From assembly GCA_965221585.1 (NCBI GenBank), contig OZ244898.1, positions 2,914,001 through 2,978,000 on the forward strand: a DNA stretch of 64,000 nt, written 5' to 3'. This stretch comes from VXYK01 sp965221585 (GTDB lineage Bacteria > Actinomycetota > Acidimicrobiia > Acidimicrobiales > Aldehydirespiratoraceae). Below are positions 32,833 through 40,424 of this stretch, in pieces. Position numbers and translations under genes: made by a program. Below the pieces are notes generated by a model. The model ran no database searches. It was not told the DNA's origin and was given only the letters and a program-made list of their open reading frames with translations. Positions within the stretch are counted from its first letter, which is position 1. The number at the start of each line of letters is the position of its first letter.

Positions 32833-34005
32833 ATGGAGATTCACGAGTATCAGGCGAAGGCCATACTCGCCGACTACGGGGTCGCGATTCCCGACGGCGG
32901 GTTGGCGTACAGTCCCGAGCAGGCTGCCTACCGGGCTTCGGAGATCGGCGGGGAGCAGTGGGTGGTGAAGGCTCAGATCCATTCGGGGGCTCGGGGCAAG
33001 GCTGGCGGAATCCGGGTTTGCAGCCATGAGCGCGAGGTCGCCGAGGCGGCCGACGAGATGCTGGGCAAGCGCCTCGTCACGCAGCAGACCGGCGAGCGTG
33101 GCAAGGGCGTGTACCGGCTCTATGTGGAGGCCGCGGTGGCGAGCGAGAGCGAGGTGTATCTCGGTTTCGTGCTCGGCCGTTCCGCGGAGCGTGTGATGAT
33201 CGTGGCTTCGGCGGCGGGCGGTACCGATATCGAGGAGATCGTCGCTCAGGATCCCGGTTCGATCGTGCGGGTCAATGTGGAGCCGGCGGTGGGGCTTCAG
33301 GCCTTCGAGGCGCGTGAGATCGCCTTCGCGGTGGGTCTCGATCCGAGCCTGGTTCCCCAGGCGGTCCAGCTGATGACCGCCTGCTACCGGGCGATCATCG
33401 ATCTCGACGCCACGATGCTGGAGATCAACCCGCTGGCGGTGACTGCGGACGGGCGGCTGTTGGCGCTCGACGCCAAGATGATCTTCGACGACAACGCTCT
33501 GTTCCGTCATCAGGATGTGTCGGAGTTGCGTGACAAGTCCCAGGAGGATCCTCGGGAGCGGACTGCGGTGGACCGGGGGCTCAGCTATGTCGGGCTCGAC
33601 GGTGACATCGGCTGCATCATCAACGGCGCGGGTTTGGCCATGGCCACGATGGACATGATCAAGCACGCCGGGGGCGAGCCCGCGAATTTTCTCGACATCG
33701 GCGGGGGTGCCTCGCCCGAGCGGGTGTTGAAGGCGTTCCGTCTGGTGCTGTCCGATGACAACGTCAAGGCGGTGCTGGTGAACATCTTTGCCGGCATCAA
33801 CCGTTGTGACTGGGTGGCTGAGGGGGTGGTGCAGGCGCTGGAACAGCTGGACGTGCCGGTGCCGGTGGTGGTGCGGCTCTCGGGTACCAACGTCGAGGAG
33901 GGGCGGCAGATCCTCGCCGATGCCGACGTGGGTGTGATCACCGCCGATTCGCTGGCCGAGGCGGGCACGAAAGCGGTTCAGTCCGTTGCTGGGAGGGCCG
34001 CCTGA
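32833..34005 (+). CDS. mtkA: Malate-CoA ligase (malate thiokinase) beta subunit
   Basis: 390 residues from ATG 32833, just after GGAGGGGA. ATP-grasp succinyl-CoA-synthetase-type beta chain: 'MEIHEYQAKAILADYGVAIP', 'VVKAQIHSGARGKAGGI', 'LEINPLAVTADG', 'ALDAKMIFDDNALFRH', 'INGAGLAMATMDMIKHAGG' and 'NIFAGINRCDWVAEGV'. Sequence alone cannot fully separate MtkA from SucC; position between mcl and mtkB and near sgaA argues for malate thiokinase, which makes malyl-CoA for Mcl. Confidence 0.86.
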   Translation: MEIHEYQAKAILADYGVAIPDGGLAYSPEQAAYRASEIGGEQWVVKAQIHSGARGKAGGIRVCSHEREVAEAADEMLGKRLVTQQTGERGKGVYRLYVEAAVASESEVYLGFVLGRSAERVMIVASAAGGTDIEEIVAQDPGSIVRVNVEPAVGLQAFEAREIAFAVGLDPSLVPQAVQLMTACYRAIIDLDATMLEINPLAVTADGRLLALDAKMIFDDNALFRHQDVSELRDKSQEDPRERTAVDRGLSYVGLDGDIGCIINGAGLAMATMDMIKHAGGEPANFLDIGGGASPERVLKAFRLVLSDDNVKAVLVNIFAGINRCDWVAEGVVQALEQLDVPVPVVVRLSGTNVEEGRQILADADVGVITADSLAEAGTKAVQSVAGRAA

Positions 34006-34889
34006 TGAGCATCGTCATCGATGAGAGCACCCCGGTGGTGGTGCAGGGCATCACCGGACGGATCGCCACGTTCCACACTGAGGACATGGCCGGCTACGGC
34101 ACCAACGTGGTGGCCGGGGTCACGCCGGGCAAGGGCGGCACGAAGCATTGCGGGATCGATGTGTTCGACACCATGAAACAGGCGGTGGCTGCAACCGAGG
34201 CCACGGCCAGCATCATCTTCGTGCCGCCGCCGTTCGCGGCCGACGCGATCATGGAGGCGGCCGATGCCGGTATCGAGTATTGCGTGTGCATCACCGAGGG
34301 GATCCCGGTGCAGGACATGATCCGGGTGAAGCGTTATCTGCGCCGTTATCTGCACGCCAAGCGGATGTGTCTGATCGGCCCCAACTGTGCGGGTGTGATC
34401 AGTCCGGGAAAGGCGTTGTTGGGGATCATGCCCTCGCACATCTATGAGCGGGGCCCGGTCGGGATTGTGAGCCGATCTGGGACGCTCGGCTATGAGGCTG
34501 CTTCGCAGCTCTCCGCGGAGGGCATCGGGGTCAGCACCAGTGTGGGTATCGGTGGCGATCCGATCAACGGGAGTTCGTTCCTCGATCATCTGAAGCGTTT
34601 CGAGAACGACCGTGAGACCGAGGCTGTGGTGATGATCGGTGAGATCGGGGGGTTGCAGGAGGCGGAGGCTGCGGCGTATGCCCGCGACCACATGCACAAG
34701 CCTGTGGTGGGTTACATCGCGGGTCTCACCGCGCCGAAGGGGCGCACCATGGGCCATGCCGGCGCGATCGTCTCGACTGTCGGGGAGTCTGCGGCTGAGA
34801 AGGTGAAGATCCTGCGCGACTGTGGTGTGACGATCGTGAAGCTGCCGTCGGATTTCGGAAAGGTCGTCCCCAAGGTCCTGCGCCGCTGA
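34005..34889 (+). CDS. mtkB: Malate-CoA ligase (malate thiokinase) alpha subunit
   Basis: 294 residues; its ATG overlaps the mtkA stop (TGATG). CoA-binding fold 'VVVQGITGRIATFHTEDMAGY' (in pieces), 'VAGVTPGKGGTKHCGIDVFD', 'IGPNCAGVISPGKALLGIMP', 'GIVSRSGTLGYEAASQL', and the phosphohistidine region 'GRTMGHAGAIVS'. With MtkA it activates malate with ATP and CoA. It ends 19 bp from the convergent tdm stop. Confidence 0.88.
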   Translation: MSIVIDESTPVVVQGITGRIATFHTEDMAGYGTNVVAGVTPGKGGTKHCGIDVFDTMKQAVAATEATASIIFVPPPFAADAIMEAADAGIEYCVCITEGIPVQDMIRVKRYLRRYLHAKRMCLIGPNCAGVISPGKALLGIMPSHIYERGPVGIVSRSGTLGYEAASQLSAEGIGVSTSVGIGGDPINGSSFLDHLKRFENDRETEAVVMIGEIGGLQEAEAAAYARDHMHKPVVGYIAGLTAPKGRTMGHAGAIVSTVGESAAEKVKILRDCGVTIVKLPSDFGKVVPKVLRR

Positions 34890-34908
34890 CGCTCCCGCGC
34901 CTTCAGGG

Positions 34909-37287
34909 CTATTCCGTCGGTGGGGGGACGTCGCGGACTCGGGATTTGGTGGGGTCGTAGAACGGGAAGGGCACGACGGTGGCTGGGATGCGTTTCTGGT
35001 GACCGTCGATCTTGCCGACTTCGACCGCGGTGCCTTCTTCTGCGTATTCGACTGCCATGCGGCACAGGGCGATGTTCTTGCGCAGGGTCGGTGAGATGGT
35101 ACCGCTGGTGACCGTGCCGACCTGGGACCGGCCGACGTACACCCCGTCGTCGAGGGCTCCGGGTTCTCCGCCCTGCAGTTCGAGGCCGACGAGGCGGCGC
35201 TGCGGGTTGTCGCGGCGTTTGAGCAGCGCTTCCCGGCCGATGAAGTCGTCCTCTTTGGTTTTGAGGGGGACGGTGAATCCGATGCCTGCCTCATAGGGGT
35301 CGGTCTGGTCGCAGAACTCTTGGCCGGCGAAGACCAGGCCCGCCTCTATGCGGAGGATGTCGAGCGCTTCGAGGCCCATCGGCACGATGCCGTGTTCGGC
35401 GCCGGCTGCGAAGACCGCATCCCAGAGTTCTGGGGCGTCGCTGGGGTGGCAGAAGATCTCGAAGCCGAGTTCGCCGGTGTAGCCGGTGCGCGAGACGATC
35501 AGGGGGATGCCGCTGTGATCGCCGATGCGGGCGATGGCGAAGCGGAACCAGCCGAGTTCTGAGACTGCGGGCTGGTCGGGGCGGGTCCAGATGATCTGTT
35601 CGAGGATCTTGCGGCTGTTGGGGCCTTGGACCTGCAGGTTGTGGAGCTGGTCGGTGGAGTCTTTGACCCAGGCTCGCAGGCCGCGTTCGGTCGCCTGCTG
35701 GCGGATCCACAGGCCGCTGATGTCGCTGCCGCCGATCCAGCGGAAGTTCTCGCGGCTGAGGCGGAACACGGTGCCGTCGTCGATCATGCCACCGGTTTCG
35801 TAGCACATGGCGGTGTAGACGACCTGGCCGTCGGAGAGTTTGCGGATGTTGCGGGTGACGCAGGTCTGCATCAGCAGTTCGGCGTCGGGGCCCGCTACTT
35901 CGTATTTGCGCAGCGGTGAGAGGTCTATGGCTGCGGCGGCCTGGCGGCAGGCCCAGTATTCCTCGGTTGCGCCGTGGTCGCGGTAGGAGTTGGCGAGCCA
36001 GTAGCCTGCGTATTCGGTGAAGTTGCGGGTCAACTCGGAGCTGCGGGGGTGAAAGCCTGTGTCTTTGGTGAGTTCGGCTTCTGAGTCGGCTGTCATGCGG
36101 AATGCGGTCGCTTTCTTGAACATGTTGTGGGCGGGGTAGACACGGACTTGGATGTCGGTGGGGTTCCAGCCGTTGGCGGCGTCGATGTCGCAGGGGCAGG
36201 CGGTGGAGACGCAGACGAGGTCTTCGAGTGCCCGCATCAGCACGTAGTCTCCGGGTCGTGACCAGGGTTCGTCGAAGTAGATCTGGTTGTTGTCGTCGAC
36301 GTGGGTGTTGTAGAAGAAGTTGATGGCTTCCCAGCCGCGGCGGGCGGCGACTCCGTAGGGGGACCATGCCTTGTTGATGTTGTCTGTGCAGTTGACGTGG
36401 CCGGGGAATCCCATCTCTTCGTAGTAGCGGGAGTTGCAAGCGGTGTTGAAGGTGTCGTGTCGTCCGACGGTGTCTTGGACGACCTCGACGAGCGGCTGCA
36501 TCTCGGCGTTGTAGAACTTGGAGTAGAGCCCGGGTTCGGGGCAGGTGGCACCCATGAGGGTGCGGGTGATGGTGCCGTCGAGGCAGTTGGCTCTGCCCTG
36601 TTCGAGGTCGGCGACCGCGAAGCATTGGAAGTCTGAGCATTCGCGGCCTTCGATGTCGACGACCTGGAAGTAGTCGCCTTTGGCGACTTCGTAGGCTTGT
36701 GCTGTTGCCGCGGCGATGGTGAAGTCGTTGGTGGGGTCGGCGAGCGGGGCGGGGAGGTACATCTCGCCGGGTTCTGGCAGTGTGGCCCGGTAGACGTAGA
36801 CGATGAGGTCGGTGGGTGGGTTGTGGTCGTGTGGTTCCATGGGCCCGCCGGGGGCGGCGACGATCACCGCGATCGGTGCGGCCGCGGTGTAAGTGGCCGA
36901 GCTGCCCGGAGGTGAGTCCGGTTCGAACACGAGGGCGGGGCGGGCCGCGCTGAGGTCGATGCCTTGTCGTTCGAGCCCGGCTCGGACCCTTCGGGCGTCG
37001 TTGAGGGGAGCCGACAGGATCGTGACGGTGCCAGCGCCGGTGGGCGCGGTGGTGCTCTGCGGGGCGGGGGCTGCGCCGAGCAGTCCTGGGTCGCTGTTGC
37101 CCTGGGCGTCGTAGGCGCTCAGCTCGCATTGTTGGCGGCCTTCGGGGTCGATGATCTCGATCCGGTCTCCGGGGTCGAGCGCCAGGGCGGTGGCACCGCC
37201 GCCGGTGACCCGGTATCGCTCGGCGCCGGGGTCGAGCAGCCAGAGTCCGGGTTCGAGCACCCGCGGGAGTAGTGCGCTAACGCTCAT
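34909..37287 (-). CDS. tdm: Trimethylamine N-oxide demethylase (DUF1989-GcvT fusion)
   Basis: 792 residues with two modules. The N-terminal half (about 150-385) is a DUF1989-type domain with 'VVDIEGRECSDFQCF', 'RHDTFNTACNSRYYEEMGF' and the cysteine-rich 'VCVSTACPCDIDAANGW' expected to hold metal. The C-terminal half (about 400-780) is a GcvT-like tetrahydrofolate domain with 'VQGPNSRKILEQI', 'SRTGYTGELGFEIF' and 'GLEALDILRIEAGL'. This two-domain order and length are those of characterised Tdm, which splits TMAO into dimethylamine and formaldehyde, the latter captured on folate. Residues 1-150 are an extra N-terminal part. Start overlaps the upstream 123-residue gene by 11 bp. Confidence 0.88.
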   Translation of the reverse strand: MSVSALLPRVLEPGLWLLDPGAERYRVTGGGATALALDPGDRIEIIDPEGRQQCELSAYDAQGNSDPGLLGAAPAPQSTTAPTGAGTVTILSAPLNDARRVRAGLERQGIDLSAARPALVFEPDSPPGSSATYTAAAPIAVIVAAPGGPMEPHDHNPPTDLIVYVYRATLPEPGEMYLPAPLADPTNDFTIAAATAQAYEVAKGDYFQVVDIEGRECSDFQCFAVADLEQGRANCLDGTITRTLMGATCPEPGLYSKFYNAEMQPLVEVVQDTVGRHDTFNTACNSRYYEEMGFPGHVNCTDNINKAWSPYGVAARRGWEAINFFYNTHVDDNNQIYFDEPWSRPGDYVLMRALEDLVCVSTACPCDIDAANGWNPTDIQVRVYPAHNMFKKATAFRMTADSEAELTKDTGFHPRSSELTRNFTEYAGYWLANSYRDHGATEEYWACRQAAAAIDLSPLRKYEVAGPDAELLMQTCVTRNIRKLSDGQVVYTAMCYETGGMIDDGTVFRLSRENFRWIGGSDISGLWIRQQATERGLRAWVKDSTDQLHNLQVQGPNSRKILEQIIWTRPDQPAVSELGWFRFAIARIGDHSGIPLIVSRTGYTGELGFEIFCHPSDAPELWDAVFAAGAEHGIVPMGLEALDILRIEAGLVFAGQEFCDQTDPYEAGIGFTVPLKTKEDDFIGREALLKRRDNPQRRLVGLELQGGEPGALDDGVYVGRSQVGTVTSGTISPTLRKNIALCRMAVEYAEEGTAVEVGKIDGHQKRIPATVVPFPFYDPTKSRVRDVPPPTE

Positions 37288-37648
37288 CGTCGGTTGCCGC
37301 GGAGGGGGCGGATACCGCGGCGAACAGGTCCCAGAGCAGCAGGATTGCTGCGGCCAGCGCGGCGACGACCACGATGACCACGCCGATGCCGAGATCGGGG
37401 GGTCCGCTGTCGGAGAGGTTGAGCATGGCTCGCCCGGCGACGGCTACGACGAAGCCCGCTCCGGTCCATGCGGGTCGGAACTTGACTTGGATCAGCACGA
37501 GGGTGATGAGCAGCGCAAGGAAGGCGACTTTGCCGTCGTTGACGCCGAGCCCTGTCGTCTCGGTGTCGCCGGTCTCCCAAGGAAGGAGCAGGGAGGCGAC
37601 GGCGATCGCCAAGCAGAGCCGAGCCAGGTGCGCACGTGTGAGCCTCAC
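37277..37648 (-). CDS. Small four-helix membrane protein upstream of tdm
   Basis: 123 residues from GTG 37648, with about four hydrophobic segments. 'RLCLAIAVASLLLPWETGD' starts it and 'VVIVVVAALAAAILLLWDLFAAV' is the last helix. No family recognised. It overlaps tdm by 11 bp, so the two are translationally linked. Perhaps part of a methylamine uptake or envelope function. Confidence 0.6.
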   Translation of the reverse strand: MRLTRAHLARLCLAIAVASLLLPWETGDTETTGLGVNDGKVAFLALLITLVLIQVKFRPAWTGAGFVVAVAGRAMLNLSDSGPPDLGIGVVIVVVAALAAAILLLWDLFAAVSAPSAATDDER

Positions 37649-37675
37649 GTTCGGCTCAGCGTTGTTGGCGGGTGT

Positions 37676-37713
37676 GTAGGGGGTACGTCCACAATGTGAA
37701 CTGTACCCCCTAC
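37676..37713 (-). terminator. Intra-operon hairpin
   Basis: GTAGGGGGTAC (37676-37686) pairs perfectly with GTACCCCCTAC (37703-37713), an 11-bp stem with a 16-base loop. It sits between the 43-residue gene and the 123-residue gene in the amt-to-tdm direction. No T-run; RNA processing or partial termination that separates amt from tdm expression is likely. Confidence 0.55.
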
Positions 37714-37732
37714 CCCGTCAGGGCGTCGGGCG

Positions 37733-37864
37733 TCAGGCGCCGGCGACGACTTGAATGCAGATGACGGCGAAGATGATGCAGACGATGGAGAAGATGACTA
37801 CCGCCCTCTCCACGCCTTTGTCGTGGCCCTGCATCCCGTCGAATTCAATTTGTTTTCCAGCCAT
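37733..37864 (-). CDS. 43-residue single-helix membrane peptide
   Basis: ATG 37864, two bases after the preceding stop, with GGAGGG inside the end of that gene. A charged N-terminus (MAGKQIEFDGMQGHDKG) then one strong helix with 'ERAVVIFSIVCIIFAVICIQ'. Too short for most gene callers. The tight spacing and ribosome site support expression. Function unknown; part of a series of small membrane proteins following amt. Confidence 0.6.
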   Translation of the reverse strand: MAGKQIEFDGMQGHDKGVERAVVIFSIVCIIFAVICIQVVAGA

Positions 37865-37866
37865 GT

Positions 37867-38106
37867 TCAGCCCTCCATGCCCGCGTTGTGCGAGTTGTAC
37901 TTGCCAGCGAGACGCTCGGCGGATTCTGTGAGCAGGGCGTTCTCACGCCTGGTCACCATCACCCCGGTATACACCGAGATGACGATGGCGATGAGCGTGA
38001 TGAGCACCGTGGCGAAGTTTCCGCCCGGTCCCCAAGTGAAGTAGCCCGTGGTTCCGTCAGCGGCTTCGAGGGCCGCTTCCCAACTGTCGTAGGGAAATGT
38101 GTTCAT
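37867..38106 (-). CDS. 79-residue single-helix membrane protein
   Basis: ATG 38106 preceded by AAGGAGA, a strong ribosome site. The N-terminal ~28 residues are acidic/aromatic ('MNTFPYDSWEAALEAADG', 'YFTWGPGG'), one helix follows ('FATVLITLIAIVISVYTGV'), and the C-terminus is cytoplasmic-looking and charged. It might be a small subunit of a larger membrane complex encoded in the operon. No family recognised. Confidence 0.62.
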   Translation of the reverse strand: MNTFPYDSWEAALEAADGTTGYFTWGPGGNFATVLITLIAIVISVYTGVMVTRRENALLTESAERLAGKYNSHNAGMEG

Positions 38107-38150
38107 AAGTTCTCCTTAATGAGTGAACGTTCGGTTCAGGTCGTGTTGTC

Positions 38151-38270
38151 TCAGGTGCGGTTGTCTGACTTCTGTTGCCGTCGCTTGCGCATGCCCCAGT
38201 AGCCGGCGGCCGCGACCACCAGATACATGAGTGCGATTGCTGCGATGAACTGAAGCCATGTACCGGACAC
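38151..38270 (-). CDS. 39-residue membrane peptide directly after amt
   Basis: GTG 38270 is five bases past the amt stop. One helix ('FIAAIALMYLVVAAAGYWGM') and a basic tail ('RKRRQQKSDNRT'), the layout of small transporter-associated peptides. The Shine-Dalgarno is weak (GAGG touches the start), so translation may depend on coupling to amt. Short length makes this tentative. Confidence 0.5.
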   Translation of the reverse strand: MSGTWLQFIAAIALMYLVVAAAGYWGMRKRRQQKSDNRT

Positions 38271-38275
38271 CCTCG

Positions 38276-39661
38276 TTACTTGAGTTCGGCGTAGGCCGCT
38301 CGTAGAACGGCTTCGGCCGGTTCTTCGGAACCGTCGGCGTTGACGATCGGCTCAGTGGCACGGCCGAACTCCGGATAGAAGTCCGTCTCGAACTCGGCCA
38401 TGTCGAGGCCCTCGATCTCCACTTCGGGCGGGACCCGCAGCAGGTTCAGCTTCTTGAGGATTCCGGATCCGATGTAGCCGGAGAGGAATGCCAACGGGAA
38501 CAGGGCTGCCAGACCCACGAGCTGGCCGAGGAACGAGGTCTCGATGCCTGCGGGACCAGTCGGGTATCCCCCGGCGACGATGCCCACGAGCAGCACGCCC
38601 CAGAAGCCCATCACGCCGTGGACTGCGACCGCTCCGACCGCGTCGTCGATTCGTGCTTTCTGCTCGATCCAGTTGCCTGCGGCGTACGCAAGACCGGCTG
38701 AGAAGAAGGCCAGTATCAACACCAGTGACGGGTTGTAGATGTCGGCGCCGGCCGACACGGCTACGACCCCGGAGAGGCCTCCGGACAATGTCCAGAACGG
38801 GTCGCCCTTGGCGAAGATGTATCCGCCTGCGAAGCCGCCTGCGAAGCCCATGGTGATCGTGAAGGTGATCGCTGACAGGGTTGCCGGGCTGAAGTAGATG
38901 TTGGCCCAGCCGGGCGTGGTGTCGGCGGTGATCGCGAGACAGGCTGCGTAGAAGGCGTAGAACGCGGTGAAGATGATCATCAGCCCCATCAACGTCAGGT
39001 GAAGGTTGTGGGGCTTGAATGCTCGTGTGCCTCCGTTGCGGTCGTATCTGCCGATTCTCGGTCCGAGGTTCAACAACACCCCGAGGGCGAAGATCCCGGC
39101 GATGCCGTGGACGACGCCTGATGCGGCGAAGTCGTGGTAGCCGAAGTGGACCGGCAGCCAACCTCCGTAGCTCCAGCCCCAGGCTGCGGCGATCACCCAG
39201 ATCAGGCCGCCCATGAGGGCGGTGAGCCAGAGGTATGCCGAGATGCGGATGCGTTCGAGCACCGCACCGGACATGATCGAGCCGGTGGTCCAAGAGAACA
39301 GTACGAACGCGGCCCAGAAGACACCGCTGATGTTGTCACCGAGGTTGGGGCCCATTGAGCCGTCCCACGGGACGCCGTAGCCGTCTCCGCAGAAGTACGC
39401 TCCTTCCCCTGCGTTCCCTGCTCCGTCGGCTGTGGTCGTCGGTATGAAACCTTCCTCCATACAGAAGTAGACCCACCACCCGAGGTAGTAGAACGTCGGT
39501 GTGACCACCGCGATTGTCATTATGTTCTTCATCGCCGTGGACATGATGTTCTTGCGGCGGCTTACGCCGGCTTCGTAGGTCATGAAACCTACGTGCAGCA
39601 ACCACATGATCGCGACGGTGAAGAAGTAATAGGCCTCTGTGAACACTACTGATGTGTCCAT
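38276..39661 (-). CDS. amt: Ammonium transporter (Amt/MEP/Rh family)
   Basis: 461 residues, about eleven hydrophobic helices. The twin histidines of the pore are in 'FAASGVVHGIAGIFALG' and 'AVAVHGVMGFWGVLLVG'. 'WLLHVGFMTYEAGVSRRKN' and 'FSWTTGSIMSGAVLERIR' match the family. The acidic C-terminal tail follows 'EVEIEGLDMAEFETD', which in other Amt proteins binds PII. Being first in the operon that ends in tdm, it may handle ammonium or methylammonium linked to amine breakdown. Confidence 0.93.
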   Translation of the reverse strand: MDTSVVFTEAYYFFTVAIMWLLHVGFMTYEAGVSRRKNIMSTAMKNIMTIAVVTPTFYYLGWWVYFCMEEGFIPTTTADGAGNAGEGAYFCGDGYGVPWDGSMGPNLGDNISGVFWAAFVLFSWTTGSIMSGAVLERIRISAYLWLTALMGGLIWVIAAAWGWSYGGWLPVHFGYHDFAASGVVHGIAGIFALGVLLNLGPRIGRYDRNGGTRAFKPHNLHLTLMGLMIIFTAFYAFYAACLAITADTTPGWANIYFSPATLSAITFTITMGFAGGFAGGYIFAKGDPFWTLSGGLSGVVAVSAGADIYNPSLVLILAFFSAGLAYAAGNWIEQKARIDDAVGAVAVHGVMGFWGVLLVGIVAGGYPTGPAGIETSFLGQLVGLAALFPLAFLSGYIGSGILKKLNLLRVPPEVEIEGLDMAEFETDFYPEFGRATEPIVNADGSEEPAEAVLRAAYAELK

Positions 39662-39734
39662 AGGCGCACCCCCAATTCTTCGTGCTAATTCCGACCTTCT
39701 GGCCGGATATCGCTGACGTTAGCACAGAGGCAGC

Positions 39735-39754
39735 AAAGTGTCGAATGTCACTTT
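39735..39754. promoter_or_regulatory. Dyad upstream of amt
   Basis: AAAGTG (39735-39740) and CACTTT (39749-39754) form a perfect 6-bp dyad around eight bases, 74 bp before the amt start on the minus strand. It lies in the only sizeable gap (39662-39785) between amt and the next gene. A nitrogen or amine regulator site is possible; no known consensus is matched. Confidence 0.4.
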
Positions 39755-39785
39755 TGCCCTTTGTGGCGCGCCGGGTCGGGATGGG

Positions 39786-40145
39786 CTAATTGTCGGGCGG
39801 GGTGATTTCTACGTCGAGGACGTTTCCGTTGCCGGCGTCGACCCTCACCACTGCACGGTGGAGGAACTCGTTGCGTGACCCGTCGGGGTCGGGCACGGTG
39901 AACACGACGATCCAGACGGCGCTGGTCGGTATTCCCTGGCGCAGGACTCTGGCTTCGGTGTTAGTGGGTTCGAAATAGCCTTCGTGTGCCTCGAAGGCGG
40001 CTGTGGCGGTGGCCACCGCTTCTTCTCGGCTTATGTCGACTCCTGAGCAGCCGCGCAGCAGGAATACGACGACCAGCAGTCCGGCTGCTATGAACAGCAG
40101 CCTGCGTGAGGTCATCTGACCCTTGATCTTGTCGAGCCAGCTCAT
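39786..40145 (-). CDS. Membrane-anchored PepSY-like protein
   Basis: 119 residues from ATG 40145. A short basic start, one helix ('LLFIAAGLLVVVFLLRGC') and an exported domain with 'ISREEAVATATAAFEAHEG' and 'VVRVDAGNGNVLDVEI', a pattern like PepSY domains, which often regulate peptidases. The 'LRGCSG' could be read as a lipobox but the context is poor. It follows the 40153 gene closely and ends 125 bp before amt begins. Confidence 0.58.
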   Translation of the reverse strand: MSWLDKIKGQMTSRRLLFIAAGLLVVVFLLRGCSGVDISREEAVATATAAFEAHEGYFEPTNTEARVLRQGIPTSAVWIVVFTVPDPDGSRNEFLHRAVVRVDAGNGNVLDVEITPPDN

Positions 40146-40152
40146 GGACCGG

Positions 40153-40368
40153 TCACTTCGCTGCTTTGCGGGGCGCACGCACCAGGCGCATGATCACGTA
40201 TCCGAACACGTGGGTGATCGCTACGAAGCTCATCCACCACAGGGTCTGCTTGCGGTTGTAGGCGCGCTCCCGGCATTCCCAGAGTGTCAGCATCAGCACG
40301 CCGACGAGGAACAGCCAGAGCATGATGCTCTCGCCGGCGCCGTCACCTATCAAGATCATCAGACCCAT
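40153..40368 (-). CDS. 71-residue membrane protein
   Basis: Two hydrophobic helices ('IMLWLFLVGVLMLTLW' and 'WWMSFVAITHVFGYVIM') separated by a short charged loop ('ECRERAYNRKQ') and a basic tail 'RAPRKAAK'. This resembles small PLD-nuclease-N-like or DUF-type membrane proteins, but no firm family is seen. Probably co-transcribed with the PepSY-like gene seven bases downstream. Confidence 0.55.
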   Translation of the reverse strand: MGLMILIGDGAGESIMLWLFLVGVLMLTLWECRERAYNRKQTLWWMSFVAITHVFGYVIMRLVRAPRKAAK

Positions 40369-40424
40369 GGGGGTTGAGCCTAAACCACATGGGGGGCGCG
40401 TAACCAGACCAACAAATCGGGTCG

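Noticed and set aside
32833..34889. Ordinary succinyl-CoA synthetase sucCD
   Set aside because: Sequence alone allows it, but linkage to malyl-CoA lyase and serine-glyoxylate aminotransferase favours malate thiokinase.
38116..38361. 81-residue minus-strand frame across the amt end
   Set aside because: It overlaps amt and is out of frame with the better hydrophobic 39-residue frame at 38151-38270.
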